Of a stretch of DNA of 64,000 nt, positions 45,892 to 57,326 are shown in pieces. This stretch comes from Pseudocercospora fijiensis CIRAD86 (taxonomy: Eukaryota; Ascomycota; Dothideomycetes; Mycosphaerellales; Mycosphaerellaceae): assembly GCF_000340215.1 (NCBI RefSeq), contig NW_006921544.1:340599-404598 (forward strand). Reading direction: 5' to 3'. Each line of letters opens with the position of its first letter. Position 1 is the stretch's first letter. Below the pieces are notes generated by a model. It was not told the origin of the DNA. It worked only from the letters and a program-made list of their open reading frames with translations, and ran no database searches. Position numbers and translations under genes: made by a program.

Positions 45892-47196
45892 ATGAATTTT
45901 ATCCTTTCGTTTACGGTTCAATTCCCTAACTACTTAGTAGAATGTCTTTATCTAGATCTAGGTAGAACTTATCGATTTCCCTCGAAGCTCTCCTTAAGAA
46001 GTTCTAGCACTTTCCTACTAAACTATACTCTAATATTAACTACTAGGATAGCTCCTCCCTCGATATTAGTATACTATACGAAATAGCTATAAGGCAGCTC
46101 TATAGGGCGTTCTACTAGTTACTCGCTATACTACGGCCGAATACTAGTTCGTTCCTTAGAACTCTAGGTTATTTAGCAGATATTAAGGGTAGGGTAGGTA
46201 GTAACTTTGTATTATATAAGGAAGTAGAGGCTACTATAGAGGAGTCCTTTAACCTATACAAGATAGTAAAAGATTTAGAGGCAGCTATAGATCTAGGTAC
46301 CTAGTTAAATTTCTAGTAGGTAGAGTATAAGGATATTTAGAGGGAGTATTAGGTAGAGTTGCGAAAGCAGGTATATAATATAGTCTAGAGAATAGGGATA
46401 ATGCCTATATCTATAAGTATTAGGTTCTTTAACCTTCCTCCTTTTTCTTTGTTTTCTTTTTCTAAAAATCCAAACTAATACAAATTAACTAGAATGTCTA
46501 TCTTCTTTTAGTTCTTTATAAGACCTAGTAGCGTAGCCGGTAGCGTAGCCGGCAACGTAGCCGGCAGCGTAGTCGGCCTTTTTACTCCTTAGTACTAACG
46601 GGTTTTTTAAAGACTTCTATTCTATACGGATAATAAAGTATACTATACTATATATATATACTTAGAGAGTATTTAGAGCGCGGTATATAGCGCCGTCTAA
46701 TAGCGGCTTATTTGGTATATAGAAACGCTTATAGATAATACTAAGAACATCCTTCCTACTAGGATATCTATCCTACCTACTACTATCTCGAATATAGATA
46801 TTCTAGCCTTTAAGAACCTAATCGAGGGCTTTAAAACCCTTCTATATAATCGTAATACGCTTCGCGTAGATAGCTATAAGGTTAACCGCTAAAATAGTAT
46901 TAGTATAGCTTAAAAAGAGGTAGAAGAGGAATATATATTCGAAGATACGAACTAGGTAGGCTTCTATAGCCTCCTAAAAGGCCTCTAGTACGGAGGCTTA
47001 AAAGCGATAGTCCCGTATCTAGCCTTAGGCAACCTCGCGAATAAGTCGTCTAAAAGGAGTTTTAGCTACTAGGAGTCTACTATACTTCTAATAATTCCGA
47101 ATTTCGCGAAGGGCTACGGCTAAGGAGGGATTAGCAAAAAGGAGTAAAGATACCGGCTACGCTACCGGCTACGCTGCCGGCTACGCTGCCGGCTAT
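45686..47196. repeat. GCCGGC-centred minisatellites, first group
   Basis: Short arrays of AGCGTAGCCGGC lie at 45,686-45,714 (2 units) and 46,527-46,578 (4 units) in one orientation and at 47,151-47,196 (4 units) in the other. The first two share flanks (a TAAGAC stretch before, TTTT-AGTCCTTAGTACT-like after), so they are diverged copies of one locus that differ in unit number. Confidence 0.75.
45892..47130 (+). pseudogene. Unrecognised plus-strand RIP-damaged relic
   Basis: Two plus-strand stretches keep a protein-like reading once RIP-type stops are discounted. One is at 46,140-46,425, with KEVEATIEESFNLYKIVKD and Trp-rich WREYWVELRKQV-like text. The other is at 46,650-47,130, with FKNLIEGFKTLLYNRNTLRV. 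A minisatellite-bearing non-coding segment (46,430-46,640) lies between them and could be an intron or the gap between two genes. I do not recognise the product. It is the only sizeable relic in this block apart from 32,480-40,157 that reads on the plus strand. Confidence 0.35.
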
Positions 47197-47199
47197 AGA

Positions 47200-49315
47200 A
47201 GAAAAAACTTACTTCCTAGGCGCTATTAACGGCCGCGACGATTATTACTACTAGTAGTAGAAGCGCTAGTCGTTATCTTCCGCGGAGCCTTGCCTATAAC
47301 GGTCTTTCTACTACTAGCGGCAGCGGTAGTAGCCTTCTTACGTTAATATACTATAGTCTTTCTAGTAGTACCGATCTTATTACGATCCGTAGTAGTAGTA
47401 GGTCCTTTTTTACGAGACGTCGTAACTTAGTCGAGTAGACTCGGTATTACGAAAGTCGTCGAATTAATAAAAAAGTGCGTTACGAAGGTATACGAAGGCG
47501 CGCGCGGAGCGAGGATATTACGGTAGTAGTAGATATAGAGCGTAGAGATATAGGTATCGATACGAAGGTTATATAAAGCGAGAGAGGTAGTATCGCGATA
47601 TCGCTAGATAATAGAGTAAGGTTCGCGTAAGCCTACCTTATAGTAACGTTAGAGCAAATAAAGAAGGTAGGTACGGCTAAAATAGGCAGGTACGGCAACG
47701 TTAAAAATATAGCCGGCACCTATAGCCGGTATAATAGGGTAGGCTATACTAAACAAAGTAGCTATTTTATAGGAAGAAGCTTACTTCCGTCTCTATATAC
47801 TACCTACAAGTACCGGCTATACCTCTAAATTCAACTCCGCCCTATCTCTAAGGCTAAGGTACCGAGTAGAAACCTAGTATCTTATATTTACTCGGTTATT
47901 ACGGAGCGCTTATAGGTAAGGTATTAAAAAGGTATATAAAAAAAGTACGAGAATAGTATCCTAAGATATAGGTCGTAAGTAAATAAGAGTAGGACGCCTA
48001 GTTATTTATATAGTACGTTACTCTAAACGACTAAGAGCCTATATTATCTCGTACTTCGCGCGTATACTTAACCTTACCTCGCCGCGGAGGTAGAGTATTA
48101 AGATTGCCTATAAGGTACGACCGTCTATAAGGTACGACCGTCTATTATAGTCGTTAGTAGGACCTATATTTGCTATACTTATTAAGGTAGCTTATTAGAA
48201 GGAAGCCGTAACCCTTTATACCTTACTTTTTAACGCTCCGCGAAATCCGGATAAATATAAGGCGCTAGGTTTTTACTTCGTACCCTAGATTTAGGTACGG
48301 CGCGGAGATAGAATAAGTATAGCCGGCACCTATAGCCGGTAAAAAGATACGAAAATAGGCATCTACCTAGGTTAATCTAACGACTAAATACAAATTCCAA
48401 TTAATACGCTATAAACCGACGCCGAATTTTAGCTAAAAGCTATATATCTTTATATTAAAGAGTAACCCGCTTCGTATAGATAGTAAGGAGGTTTAAAAGC
48501 TTAAACTCGGTTACGAGAAATGCCTCCGTAGCTTCCTAAAGAGTACTAATCGCCTTAGCCGTAAATTGTATACTAGACTTAAAATCTAATATAATTTCTC
48601 GAACGAGTCGCTAGAAGGAAGTCTTAAGGATTTAAAGCTCGGTCCTTCTTTTTTCTTAGAATAGCCGGATCTCGCGAAGGGTAATAGTACCTAGTTTAAA
48701 ACGCCGCTTCTTTATCGTCGAGACCTACCTTTTACCCTTTTTTCTAATAGAAGAATAACTTTTCTTCGCGATAGCCTTCGTCCGCCTACTCTTTTTAGCT
48801 AGCTTAGCCTACTTACTTTTCGGTACTATTTTCCGAGGAACCCCCTTCCTTTATATATACTATAGATAGTCCTCTTCTTCCGATATCTCGTTCTCGCTAT
48901 AGTCTTCCTATACTTAGCTTGCTTTACCTTTACCCTTATCTAGGTTCTAAAGGTATCTTTCTACGCGTTCGGGCGACGAAGGTATATCGGTAAGACTTAG
49001 AAAATTAATAAGCCTATAATCGTAAAGAATTATTTATACTTCTTACCTCCTAAATTAAATAGTCTTCTATTAAACCGTCTTAGTAGGTCCTCGTTAGATT
49101 CGTACTTAGGATAGTCGCTAAAGGAAGGGGAGGCGGCCGACTTAGTAAGGCCCGAAGAGCCGAATCCTTAAGGTATATTTGTCTTTAAGAATATAGGGAA
49201 AGGGAAGAAGGAGAGGAAGAGCGAATAGAGAATTAGAAATAATTACTAGATAAGCGGGGTAGGTTGCTATAGTAACTAGTCTGTTTAGGAATTCGAAATA
49301 TATTCGGGATATATA
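47200..49315. other. RIP-mutated sequence, content unresolved
   Basis: A lysine/Thr-rich minus-strand reading at 47,225-47,440 (for example KATTAAASSRKTVIGKAPRK) is the only coding-like text. A 17-bp direct repeat (AAGGTACGACCGTCTAT) lies at 48,111-48,145, and AGCCGGCACCTATAGCCGGT recurs at 47,711 and 48,321. The rest shows no recognised protein. It may be the non-coding part of the hAT element or older debris. Confidence 0.4.
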
Positions 49316-49391
49316 CCGGCTATAAACGCCGGCTATATACGCCGGCTATATACGCCGGCTATATACGCCGGCTATATACGCCGGCTATATT
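49316..49391. repeat. Array of about six 13-bp units GCCGGCTATATAC
   Basis: Tandem copies of GCCGGCTATATAC, about six, next to the 3' side of the hAT relic. The unit contains the six-base palindrome GCCGGC and no CA or TG, so RIP cannot mutate it, which may explain its perfect preservation. Confidence 0.9.
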
Positions 49392-49429
49392 ACTATATAC
49401 GTAAGCGCTTCGCCTCCTTAAAGCTACTC

Positions 49430-51700
49430 TAAGCTTATATACGCTTCCGCTTCTTAATCTAGTATCGCCTTCTACCTCCGTCCTCCTCCTCTTCGTTATC
49501 GCTAATAAGGGTTTCGCTTAGACTAAATTTCGTATTCTCTTCGCGCTCCTAGGTTTCTTCGATCTTAAGGTTTTCTAATTCCTCGATTAAGTCCTTTAGT
49601 ATAATCTTTAGTATCCTACCTTAGCGACTCTAGTAGAGGAGATAGTATCGGAATACTATAATAGATTCGAAGGTAGTAGGCGAGTATATTCGATTAAAGC
49701 GGCCCTAGTAACGAGCGATACTAAAAGACCTCTTAAAGCCTATATCTACGCTTAGTATAGCGAGGACGTCCCGAGCGACCGACGCTATTATTAGAAACTT
49801 AGGCTCTAACCGCTACTATATCGCGAGAATATCGTCTCCGAATTCGTCTAGAAGACCGGTAAGATCTAGAGATTATTAGTCCTCTTTCCGAGCCTACGGG
49901 TTTAGTACTTACTCGCGCGTCGATAGAGTTCGAACTCTTCTTTGTTTACTTTAGTAGTTACTCCTTCTTCTACCTCTACTTCCTATCTATAAAATAGATA
50001 TAATATCGGAGCCTTCTTAGCCTTCTTTTTTATTATACGAGCTATATTTAGACTAGTTTCTTTCCGACGCTTATAGAATATCTTTTCTAGAATAGTCTAG
50101 TAACGCTTAGGCTATTTATCGTCCCTTTTCTATTCCGGCCTCTACTAGTATATATCCTTTTCTACCGGGTTAAGTAAGTATATAACGCTATAGATATTCC
50201 CGAACGACTAAAAGGTAGTACTATAATATTTATATAACTTAGTATAGGAGGTATCTATAGCTTTTATTATAGCTACTTTCTAGGGAACGCTCTTCCTAGC
50301 TAGCTTAGCTATAGTTTCGTCGAGCTCGTTAAAGAGCTAGTTATAGTACGCGAAGATAAGGTAGATCGTCGGTCCTCGGATTCTTCTAATCGTAGTAGTA
50401 ACCTTCGCGTAATACTTACTAATATCTACGAGATACTCTACTTAGCGCTATTCGGCGGCGGTAAGCCCGAGCTACTTAATACCCTCGGAATTCTAATAGA
50501 TCTCGAGAGCGGTACGTAAAGAATATCCTTTTATAACTATATAGAAAGTCGAATTAAACCGGGCCTTAGGTAAAACGGAGTAGGCGCTAAGGAGGCTGCT
50601 TTTACTATCGCTTATTCTATACGATATTCTAGGCATCTGTTTTAGGGCGCTTAATTAGGTTCTTTTAAATAGCCTCGAATCGGTTATATCTCTATAAGCT
50701 CGAGTTTATATATATTACGAGACGACGAAGCTAGAGAAAAAGAGTTAGAACTATACTAGGTTGCCGGCTATAGGTACTAGCTACGGATAAAAGTTATACC
50801 TTATATAAAACGAGAGCGAGGCTTTCTACCTTATCCCGTCTTATTACTATAACGAGTTTCTCGACTTTCGACTTTGTTTTATTCTTATCTAGGATCTTCT
50901 ATTAGTCGTCGTTTAATAGTATAATTTTAAGCGTCTTAAAGAGGGCTCGGATCGCGATTTAAACTATATAAGCTCGGTAGGGAAATTTCTATAGGGCTAT
51001 AACTAGTAAGTACGTCGGCTCCGATTCCTCCGATTTAATAGGGCTAGGGCTATTACTAGGGTCCTCTTTATCTTTATTATCGTACGTATCCGGAATCGTA
51101 GCGAGCTTAATATTCGGAAGATTAAGCTAGATTATAGACGTTATAATCTCCTCTATATACTCGACCCTATTAATATAATTAGTAATTTCAAAGATATATA
51201 TAAGTGAATTGTATATATAACGCCTTATATAATATACGATTATTACTAGCGTTATCCGTAGTAATCGAGATTAGTTTCGTTATTACGCTAACCCTATTTA
51301 TTACCGTATAGATAAGCTTCGCTATATCTTTACTAGTATACGAACCTAGAGTTTTAGGGAATCTAATTATAAGTTCCTAGAGTTTCTAATCCGAATTAAT
51401 AAAGTATAGTATAATCGAGAGGAAGGAGGCTCTTATAGTCCGGCTTAACTAGCTATCGATAGTAATAGCTACTAGGCGAGTATTATAGAGGATCTCCCGA
51501 ATATCGTCTAACGTAGCCTCTTTATTCTTTTCGAATATAGTACGCTAGGTTGTCGCGCCGAGAAATAGAGAGGGGGGGGTAGTTTATAAGATATAGGTAT
51601 ATCTTCTATATAGACTCCCTTTCGTAGAAGTCTTCCGGAAGGCTATTTATAGCTAGCATTTCGTTTACTAGTTGCTTAAAGTCTTCGGCGGAGAAATCGG
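49430..51700 (-). pseudogene. hAT-family transposase relic
   Basis: The minus strand reads, with Trp restored at TAG stops, as the conserved middle and C-terminal parts of a hAT transposase. Pieces include FNSTFYIVIKGYSLRTALEI near 50,530, VEYLVDISKYYAKVTTTI near 50,430, GPTIYLIFAYY near 50,360, AIIKAIDTSYTKLYKYYS near 50,250, and the C-terminal dimerisation block VARDVLAI-x-SV-x-FKRSFSIARY near 49,760-49,700. An acidic tail follows. The N-terminal BED finger is not recognisable. hAT enzymes cut and paste by a DDE mechanism and leave 8-bp duplications; I could not place the element's ends. GCCGGC arrays on both sides (49,316 and 51,771) may be subterminal repeats. Confidence 0.75.
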
Positions 51701-51770
51701 TAGCCTTTAGTCCTTAAGCTTCCTTTAGCGTAGCCTATAATAATTAGCTAGATCTATACGGTTAATTGCA

Positions 51771-51810
51771 ATAGCCGGTAGCTATAGCCGGTAGCTATAG
51801 CCGGTATTTT
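51771..51810. repeat. TAGCCGGTAGCTA repeats near the hAT 5' side
   Basis: Three copies of ATAGCCGGTAGCT in tandem, related to the GCCGGC units at 49,316 and elsewhere. It sits about 70 bp upstream of the recognisable hAT coding relic. Confidence 0.75.
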
Positions 51811-53300
51811 AGAAGACGTACCTCTTTCTAGAACGCTATATCTATATTAACCCTTATCTCTCCTTAAGATTCCCGATACTATTTAGAATAGAGATAGTTA
51901 GTAGGCGATAAGTTCCTATCCCCTAGTTTCGGGTATTTTAAGATTAAACCGTAGAAGTTATAGATAATTACTAGTTAACCTTTAAGTCGAGAACTCGTAT
52001 AACGGTGCAATGCCCCCTCCGTAAAGAAGTTCTAGAATATATCCGTTCGCTCCTTACTAGCCTATCGTATCGATTACTTCCGTAGTTTGTACTCCTTTAA
52101 ACGTAAGTATATAGGGAACTATATCTTATAGACCTATTAATTAAACTGCTCGGTATACTCGAGTTTCTAAAGATACGCTTAGCTAGCCTTTTCGAATATA
52201 TCCGGATTAATACTCGATATTCTTATATCTCCGAATAACCTTCTACTTAGACTCTATAAAGAGAAGGACTAGGTAGTAGTACCCTATAATAAATTCCTAC
52301 TATTAGGATTCGGGGAGGATAAATCTAGCCCTAATCGTCGTCTAGTACTCGATAGGCTCGAAGGCGAGTATATAACCTCCTCTCGACGTTATCGCAATCT
52401 CGCTCGTATACTAGACTATTTCGACTATCGTCTCGTTATTACCCTTCCTAGTATAGCACCTAGTATATATACAATGTCGGTCGGTATATTTTAAAGGTTT
52501 ATACGGTAAGGTAAGGAGTAGTAGATATATACTAGTAGCTATAGGGAAATACCCTTTGTTTTATAGTATCGTATCGTTAGGAATAGCTAGGTAGTAGATA
52601 GCTAGCTACCTTTTTTTTGTTTCCTAGCTACCCTAGCTATCCTAACTACTAGAATTTTTTTCCTAGCTACCCTAGCTATCCTAACTACCTAAATTTTACC
52701 TTCTATACAGCGGCTCTCTCCTACTAACGGAACCGAGCTACTATACCTAACGAATCTAAGCTCGTTTTTAGTCTTAATCTATCCTCTTTCGGTATAAGAT
52801 ACTCGATAAGTAAATGCTTAGGCCGAGTCTAACTACGAAACCTAATACTAACTAATAGCTCTATTAACTAATCTTAATCCTCGAACTCCTTCCGCTTCTT
52901 AGTAAAGACCTTAAAGAGCGCCCGAGCTTCGTCCGGTACCTACGGAGTAGTCGAGATAAAGCCGTATTACTAAAATAGGTAATCCTTCGGAGGCTTATAT
53001 AGACATGTAGAGAATTCTAACGCTAACCTATCCTACTAGTAGCTTAGATTCCGGCTATAAGCCCTCTCTACCTTAGTAAAAATTTTATATAGTAGTAGTA
53101 CTCTGCCTTCGAGAAACGCTTTCTATTTAAGTGTTAGTATCTGCCGGCTACAAACGCCGGCTATATATACCGAGTATAGAATAATTACCTATAGTAAAAC
53201 TAGTATAGTCTCTAGTAAAGGACGGAAACCAAAACTACTACTACTACTAGTAGCAATAGTATAGGCTACCGAGGGTAACATAACCTATAGCAATATAGGC
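51811..53300. other. RIP-mutated sequence with tandem repeats, no recognised gene
   Basis: A minus-strand reading at 51,840-52,170 keeps protein-like text (for example SRLKGWLVIIYNFYGLILKY with Trp at a TAG) and could be a hAT N-terminal part or another protein. A 30-bp sequence is repeated at 52,621 and 52,660. A GCCGGC pair lies at 53,142-53,168, and a short ACT triplet run near 53,235. Nothing else is recognised. Confidence 0.4.
52621..52689 (+). repeat. 30-bp direct repeat, 39-bp period
   Basis: TTCCTAGCTACCCTAGCTAT followed by CCTAACTAC occurs twice, at 52,621 and 52,660, separated by a T-rich spacer. The copies are identical over at least 29 bases despite the mutated surroundings. Confidence 0.9.
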
Positions 53301-53612
53301 AGCTATGTTTAGTATAATAGGATAACAAGACGGTTGCTTAGGCTGATAACTAGAGCCCTGCAATATAGGCATTGTAGAAGTGTAATATAAACAATGTGCT
53401 ATACGAGGTTAGTGCTCTATCTATAATGTAGAAGGAGGCCTCTTATATAGGCTTAAAACTCAGCCTAGGTGTGTAGGGCCGGTTACTAGCTAATATCCCT
53501 CCCTTTCTTCGTGTCTGACTAGACACGCTTTACACTGCGCGCTTAAAACAAACAAACAGTCATATAGGGCACCTTAGGTATCTAGGCCATTTTTTAGAAC
53601 TCCGCAATAACA
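53300..53612 (-). repeat. Probable LTR or terminal region free of RIP
   Basis: CA and TG are common again here. On the minus strand the segment begins TGTTATTGCGGAG directly after a polypurine-like CCCCGGGGG, the usual start of a Gypsy 3' LTR. No second copy was found in the window, so the LTR call and the left end are inferred. It could be a solo or partner-less LTR. Confidence 0.4.
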
Positions 53613-56428
53613 CCCCCGGGGTAGCATTGTTCCTAGATTCTATTAACATGCAAAAACAACTTCCTAAGCATCTAATCTACTACGCTAACTTACTGCTGCT
53701 TCAATGCACCGTAATCCTTACTAGCAATAACCTTATTAGCTAGTCGATTCTCCTAAACTCCTCCGTAGGTGTTGAAGCTATTAGCGCTAAAGTACTCTAC
53801 TTCGAAGTAAGCTTAATTAACGAGGAGGTTAGCAGCCTTGTCCTGTGTAGCCTTCTCCTACTCGCGTAGATAGTCCTTAAGCTCCTCCTTACTAAACTAG
53901 AGGACTTGTTTAACTTCGTTCTAAACAACGTAACTTAACTAAGGAATTCTACCGACTAGGGCATCGGAAATGCAATTAAGGCCTTCGACTAAGATAGCGG
54001 CAGGGAAGGCGAACGGTACGAAGGTGTTAGAACCTAGAAGGGCGGTTAGATTGCGGTGCGCCTTAGCAACCTTAGCGACAGTTAAGTTATCGTAGCCCTT
54101 AATCTTAGTGCCGTCGATAATACGAGAGTAGCCTAGGTCGATTAATATACGGTCGCTCTCGGGCTTTAGGTTACTATACGGAAGGTGTAGTATTTAAATA
54201 GAGACTTCGCATTCCTTTAGAGGGTTAAGGATCTACTAAGCTGCCTCGCCTTCGTTAGGCTAACTATCGAACATATAGCCGAGGTCGTCGTTAGTAAGGT
54301 GCTTATTAGTAAGCTTGCTAATCTTGTTTAGTAGGACTAGGCTACGAGTATTAAGCTTCTTAACCTAGTTCTCGAAGACCTCTAGTTCGTATATGCCCTC
54401 GATAATAGTTAAATAGGCGGTCTTATCTTTAGACATAAGAGAAACCTTAATACGCAGATAGCTAGCACCCTTACTAGCTGCGAGCTTAACTATATCTTGT
54501 CCGAGACGAGAAGTCTCCTTAGTAGGGCAGTTCTTATAACCGCTATTACCTACCTTAAAGTACTTAGTAGGCTTAGGGACGGAGATAAGCTCGTATACGT
54601 AATTAGGTCGAAGGGTAACGGCTAAGAGCTATAAGGCGGGATGCTAACGGACGATTTAGTTGCTTACTCTATAGGTCTAAAGGGCATTGCGGCCTTCCTG
54701 CTTAGACTTAGGCAGTTTACGTATATACTAAAAGAATATGCGAAACTCCTCCTATATTAGGTCGACGATAAGAGGAAGGTACGCTCTACGAGGCGACTAT
54801 ATCTAACCGAAGACCCGAGGGAAGATAGTATTACTAGTCTAACGAAAGCGGTCGAAGGAGGTGCCTTGTCTAAGAATGCTAGTAATTAACTTGTATCGAC
54901 GCTTAGTTAGCGTAAGATCGCGAGTAATAGTGCTAGTAGGGTTGAATACGTAGAGTCCTAGGGAGGTCGGGGCGGTAGTAGGACCTCTAGGAAACTAGTT
55001 AGTATAACTAGTCTTAAGGGCAGTAAAGGCATCCTAATTAGCAACCTCGCGACTAATCTTTAATAGGCGACCGACGAGGACACTCGCCTTAGCACTAGTA
55101 TAGAGACTACAGACCTTAGCAGCCTTCTTAATATAGTTGGCACATATATTAAACCGCTCTTTACCTAGCTTGCTAAGGTCGTCGAGCTATTAATAGATAG
55201 ATAGGGCGGCAGGAGCTTTACCTATATCGGCTTTAGGAACTATATCGATATTAGTAATAAGGTACGCAATAGAGTCGCCCTTGCAAGAACTATAGATGTT
55301 CTTAGTTAACAGGATCGGCGAGAGGCCTCTATCTCTACGCTCGCTAAAGGAGCCTTCGGAGGAGACATCTTCTAGTAGTGTATCTAGTATATTAACATCC
55401 GAGTTACTATAGTTAGTACTATAGTTAGCACCCTAGTCGGTACTAGAAGGAGTGCTATACTTCTTAGTAGCCTTACGGAGGGCCTAGCGAGCATACAATA
55501 CCTTCTTGCGCGCTACTTCGGCCTTAGCGCGCTCGTCTTAAACTTCTTAAGGGACTTTACGGTTGCGGGTCGAGCGACGATCTTTAGCCTACATTTCTAT
55601 AGCGAGCGTAAGACTAGCAGCCGTATCGGCCTCGGTTTCTAGGCGAAGAGCCTTGCGTTTAAGGATATTAACGATAGGAGCCTCTTAACCCTTAATAATA
55701 AAGCCTATACTATTAATACGACAGCCCTTCTCTTTTAGTAGATCCTTAGTTGTCTATACGTTGAGATCGACCTAGACAATCGCATCGTAGTGCTTCTTCT
55801 AGTAGGCTGTCGTAAAGTCGTTAAGCGTAAAGGACAAGTTAAGTAGCTGCTTGCCTACCTTCTTACTAGCGGTAGATACGCGATAGATTATAGTACGGGA
55901 AAGATGCTCGGCGCCTTAACGACGGACCTTGTACTTATTAACGAACGAAGAGACCTGCTTAGTACGCTCTTGTCTACCGTAGGCGAAGTTAATAAGGCTC
56001 TTAGGAAGACTACTTAGTCCTCCCTAGTATTCGAAGGCCTAGTCGAGGGTCTTAAAGCGTAAACGAATCTAGGTGCCGGCCGTCTTAAGGCTATAGACGA
56101 TAGGAAAGGCTTGTTCGATATCTATATCGTTAAGAACCTCGCGCTTAAAGATACGCTTACCGATAGACTAACGCAAGTTGTTTATACCGTACGCAACTAA
56201 GATAGCAGCCTTCTTAATATTCCTATTAATAACGCGTAGTAGGGTGCGAGCGTTCTAGATCTTCTCTTAAGGGTCTTTAAGGGCGGTAACGATCTAGAAG
56301 TAGTGCTCGAGGCTAGTTGTAGCAGCTAAGGCGCTGTCGGATAGGGCTTCGATCGGAACTAGGGCGGCTAGGCTTAGGTTAATAGTACTACTGCTAGCGC
56401 CTAGCGGATTCGGGGCGCCGGAAGACAT
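53594..56428 (-). pseudogene. 944-codon unrecognised frame with RIP stops
   Basis: From the ATG at 56,428 (MSSGAPNPLGASSS) to a TAA at 53,596 the same minus frame holds for 944 codons. I found no frameshift, only stops that are TAG or TAA, mostly explained as CAG or TGG hit by RIP. The start is Ala/Ser-rich. A Lys/Arg-rich helical part with RLETEADTAASLTLAIEM lies near residues 245-265, and an acidic segment SDVNILDTLLEDVSSEGS near 340. Later text includes LRPNYVYELISVPKPTKYF and KPESDRILIDLGYSRIIDGT. No zinc knuckle, protease, polymerase, integrase or transposase motif is seen. It ends at the same 23-bp motif that ends the Gypsy polyproteins, so a Gag-like or accessory LTR-element protein is possible. 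Family unknown. Confidence 0.6.
53606..53628 (+). repeat. 23-bp motif, copy A
   Basis: Form AATA-xx-ACCCC-xx-GGG-TA-xx-ATT. Identical over all 23 bases to copy B. It overlaps the last codons of the 944-codon frame. On the minus strand it ends in a G-run followed by TGTTATT, like a polypurine tract and LTR start. Confidence 0.85.
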
Positions 56429-56850
56429 AGTCGACCGAAGCGGAAGTAGGTTATAAACGTGTTTGCAAGTATGTTCGTTGCTTAACAATAATAATTAAAG
56501 GGTTTAGATAGAAGGGGGGGGGGGGTAGTTAGGCGGCGGCGAGTTAGTTAGTAATCGAGTAGAAGAAGGAGCTTAGGAAGCTCGCTTTAAATATAGTGCG
56601 AAGGTAACGTAGTCCGTATATTCCGCGCTAGTAAAGCAAACGGATAACGGCTGTATATAAAAGTAAAGCTGCATACGAGACTTCTTTATTATTAGGGCAG
56701 GCTAAAGTTTAACAATCGATCTAGCTAATTGCTAGTAGCGACTACGCGCCTTTGTTAACCTTTAGCTATCGTAGATTCTCGCGCACTCGAAATGTAACTA
56801 GTCAGTTCGAGTCCTTAGTAGAAATCTATAGTAGTAAAGCTAGCGGGACT
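56429..56850. other. Leader of the 944-codon frame, mixed RIP state
   Basis: Non-coding as far as I can see. It contains a run of about 13 G near 56,514-56,526 on the plus strand. CA and TG are more frequent near 56,640-56,830 than in the coding relics. If copy B of the motif is a polypurine tract, an LTR would start here and run leftward, but no partner copy is seen. Confidence 0.4.
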
Positions 56851-56873
56851 AATAACACCCCCGGGGTAGCATT
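56851..56873 (+). repeat. 23-bp motif, copy B
   Basis: Identical to copy A. Together they bracket the 944-codon frame at a spacing of 3,245 bp. On the minus strand it is followed by TGTTATTAGTCC. Confidence 0.85.
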
Positions 56874-57285
56874 AGCTTTTCTCTAGAGATACTCGGTAAC
56901 GAGGAGCAAGTCGCCTAGGCCTAGCGTAGCTAATTCGTTAGTGCGTTAGCCTATAGCACTGCCGCTATAGATATAGCATTACCTTTTATATTAGTAAGCA
57001 CGTAAAGGTAGTCTATACGTTTACCTTCTTTCCTCTTCTAAATACTAAGCTTAATAGCCTAAGGTCCCTATTCTTAGAGGCTATAGGCCTAGGTTGCTAT
57101 GTCTATCTAAGAGCTAGGAAGGGGGAGGGATCCTCCCTTTCTTAGTGTCCTACGTAACTAGTGCTAATTATAGTAGGAACATCCTCTAGCAGAGTACCTT
57201 ATTATCGTTATTACTTAAGGGTGATCGCTAGAGTCTAGGAATCTAGAGGGAAGTGGTCCTAGAAGGGTAAAGGGTTAGGTTCGGC

Positions 57286-57326
57286 TATTTTCCTAATACT
57301 ACCCCTAGGGTATTATTAGGAAAATA
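57286..57326. repeat. Perfect 13-bp inverted repeat around motif copy D
   Basis: TATTTTCCTAATA and its exact complement TATTAGGAAAATA are separated by 15 bases that contain CCCCTAGGG. The 23-bp motif copy D (57,295-57,317) lies inside it. A stable hairpin could form in RNA or single-stranded DNA. Confidence 0.85.

Noticed and set aside
49316..49391. CRISPR-like regular repeat array
   Set aside because: Units are 13 bp with no spacers and the sequence is fungal; it is a minisatellite.
53300..56857. Copies A and B of the 23-bp motif as part of two matching LTRs
   Set aside because: Outside the 23 bases the sequences leftward of A and B do not align, so they are not LTRs of a single element.
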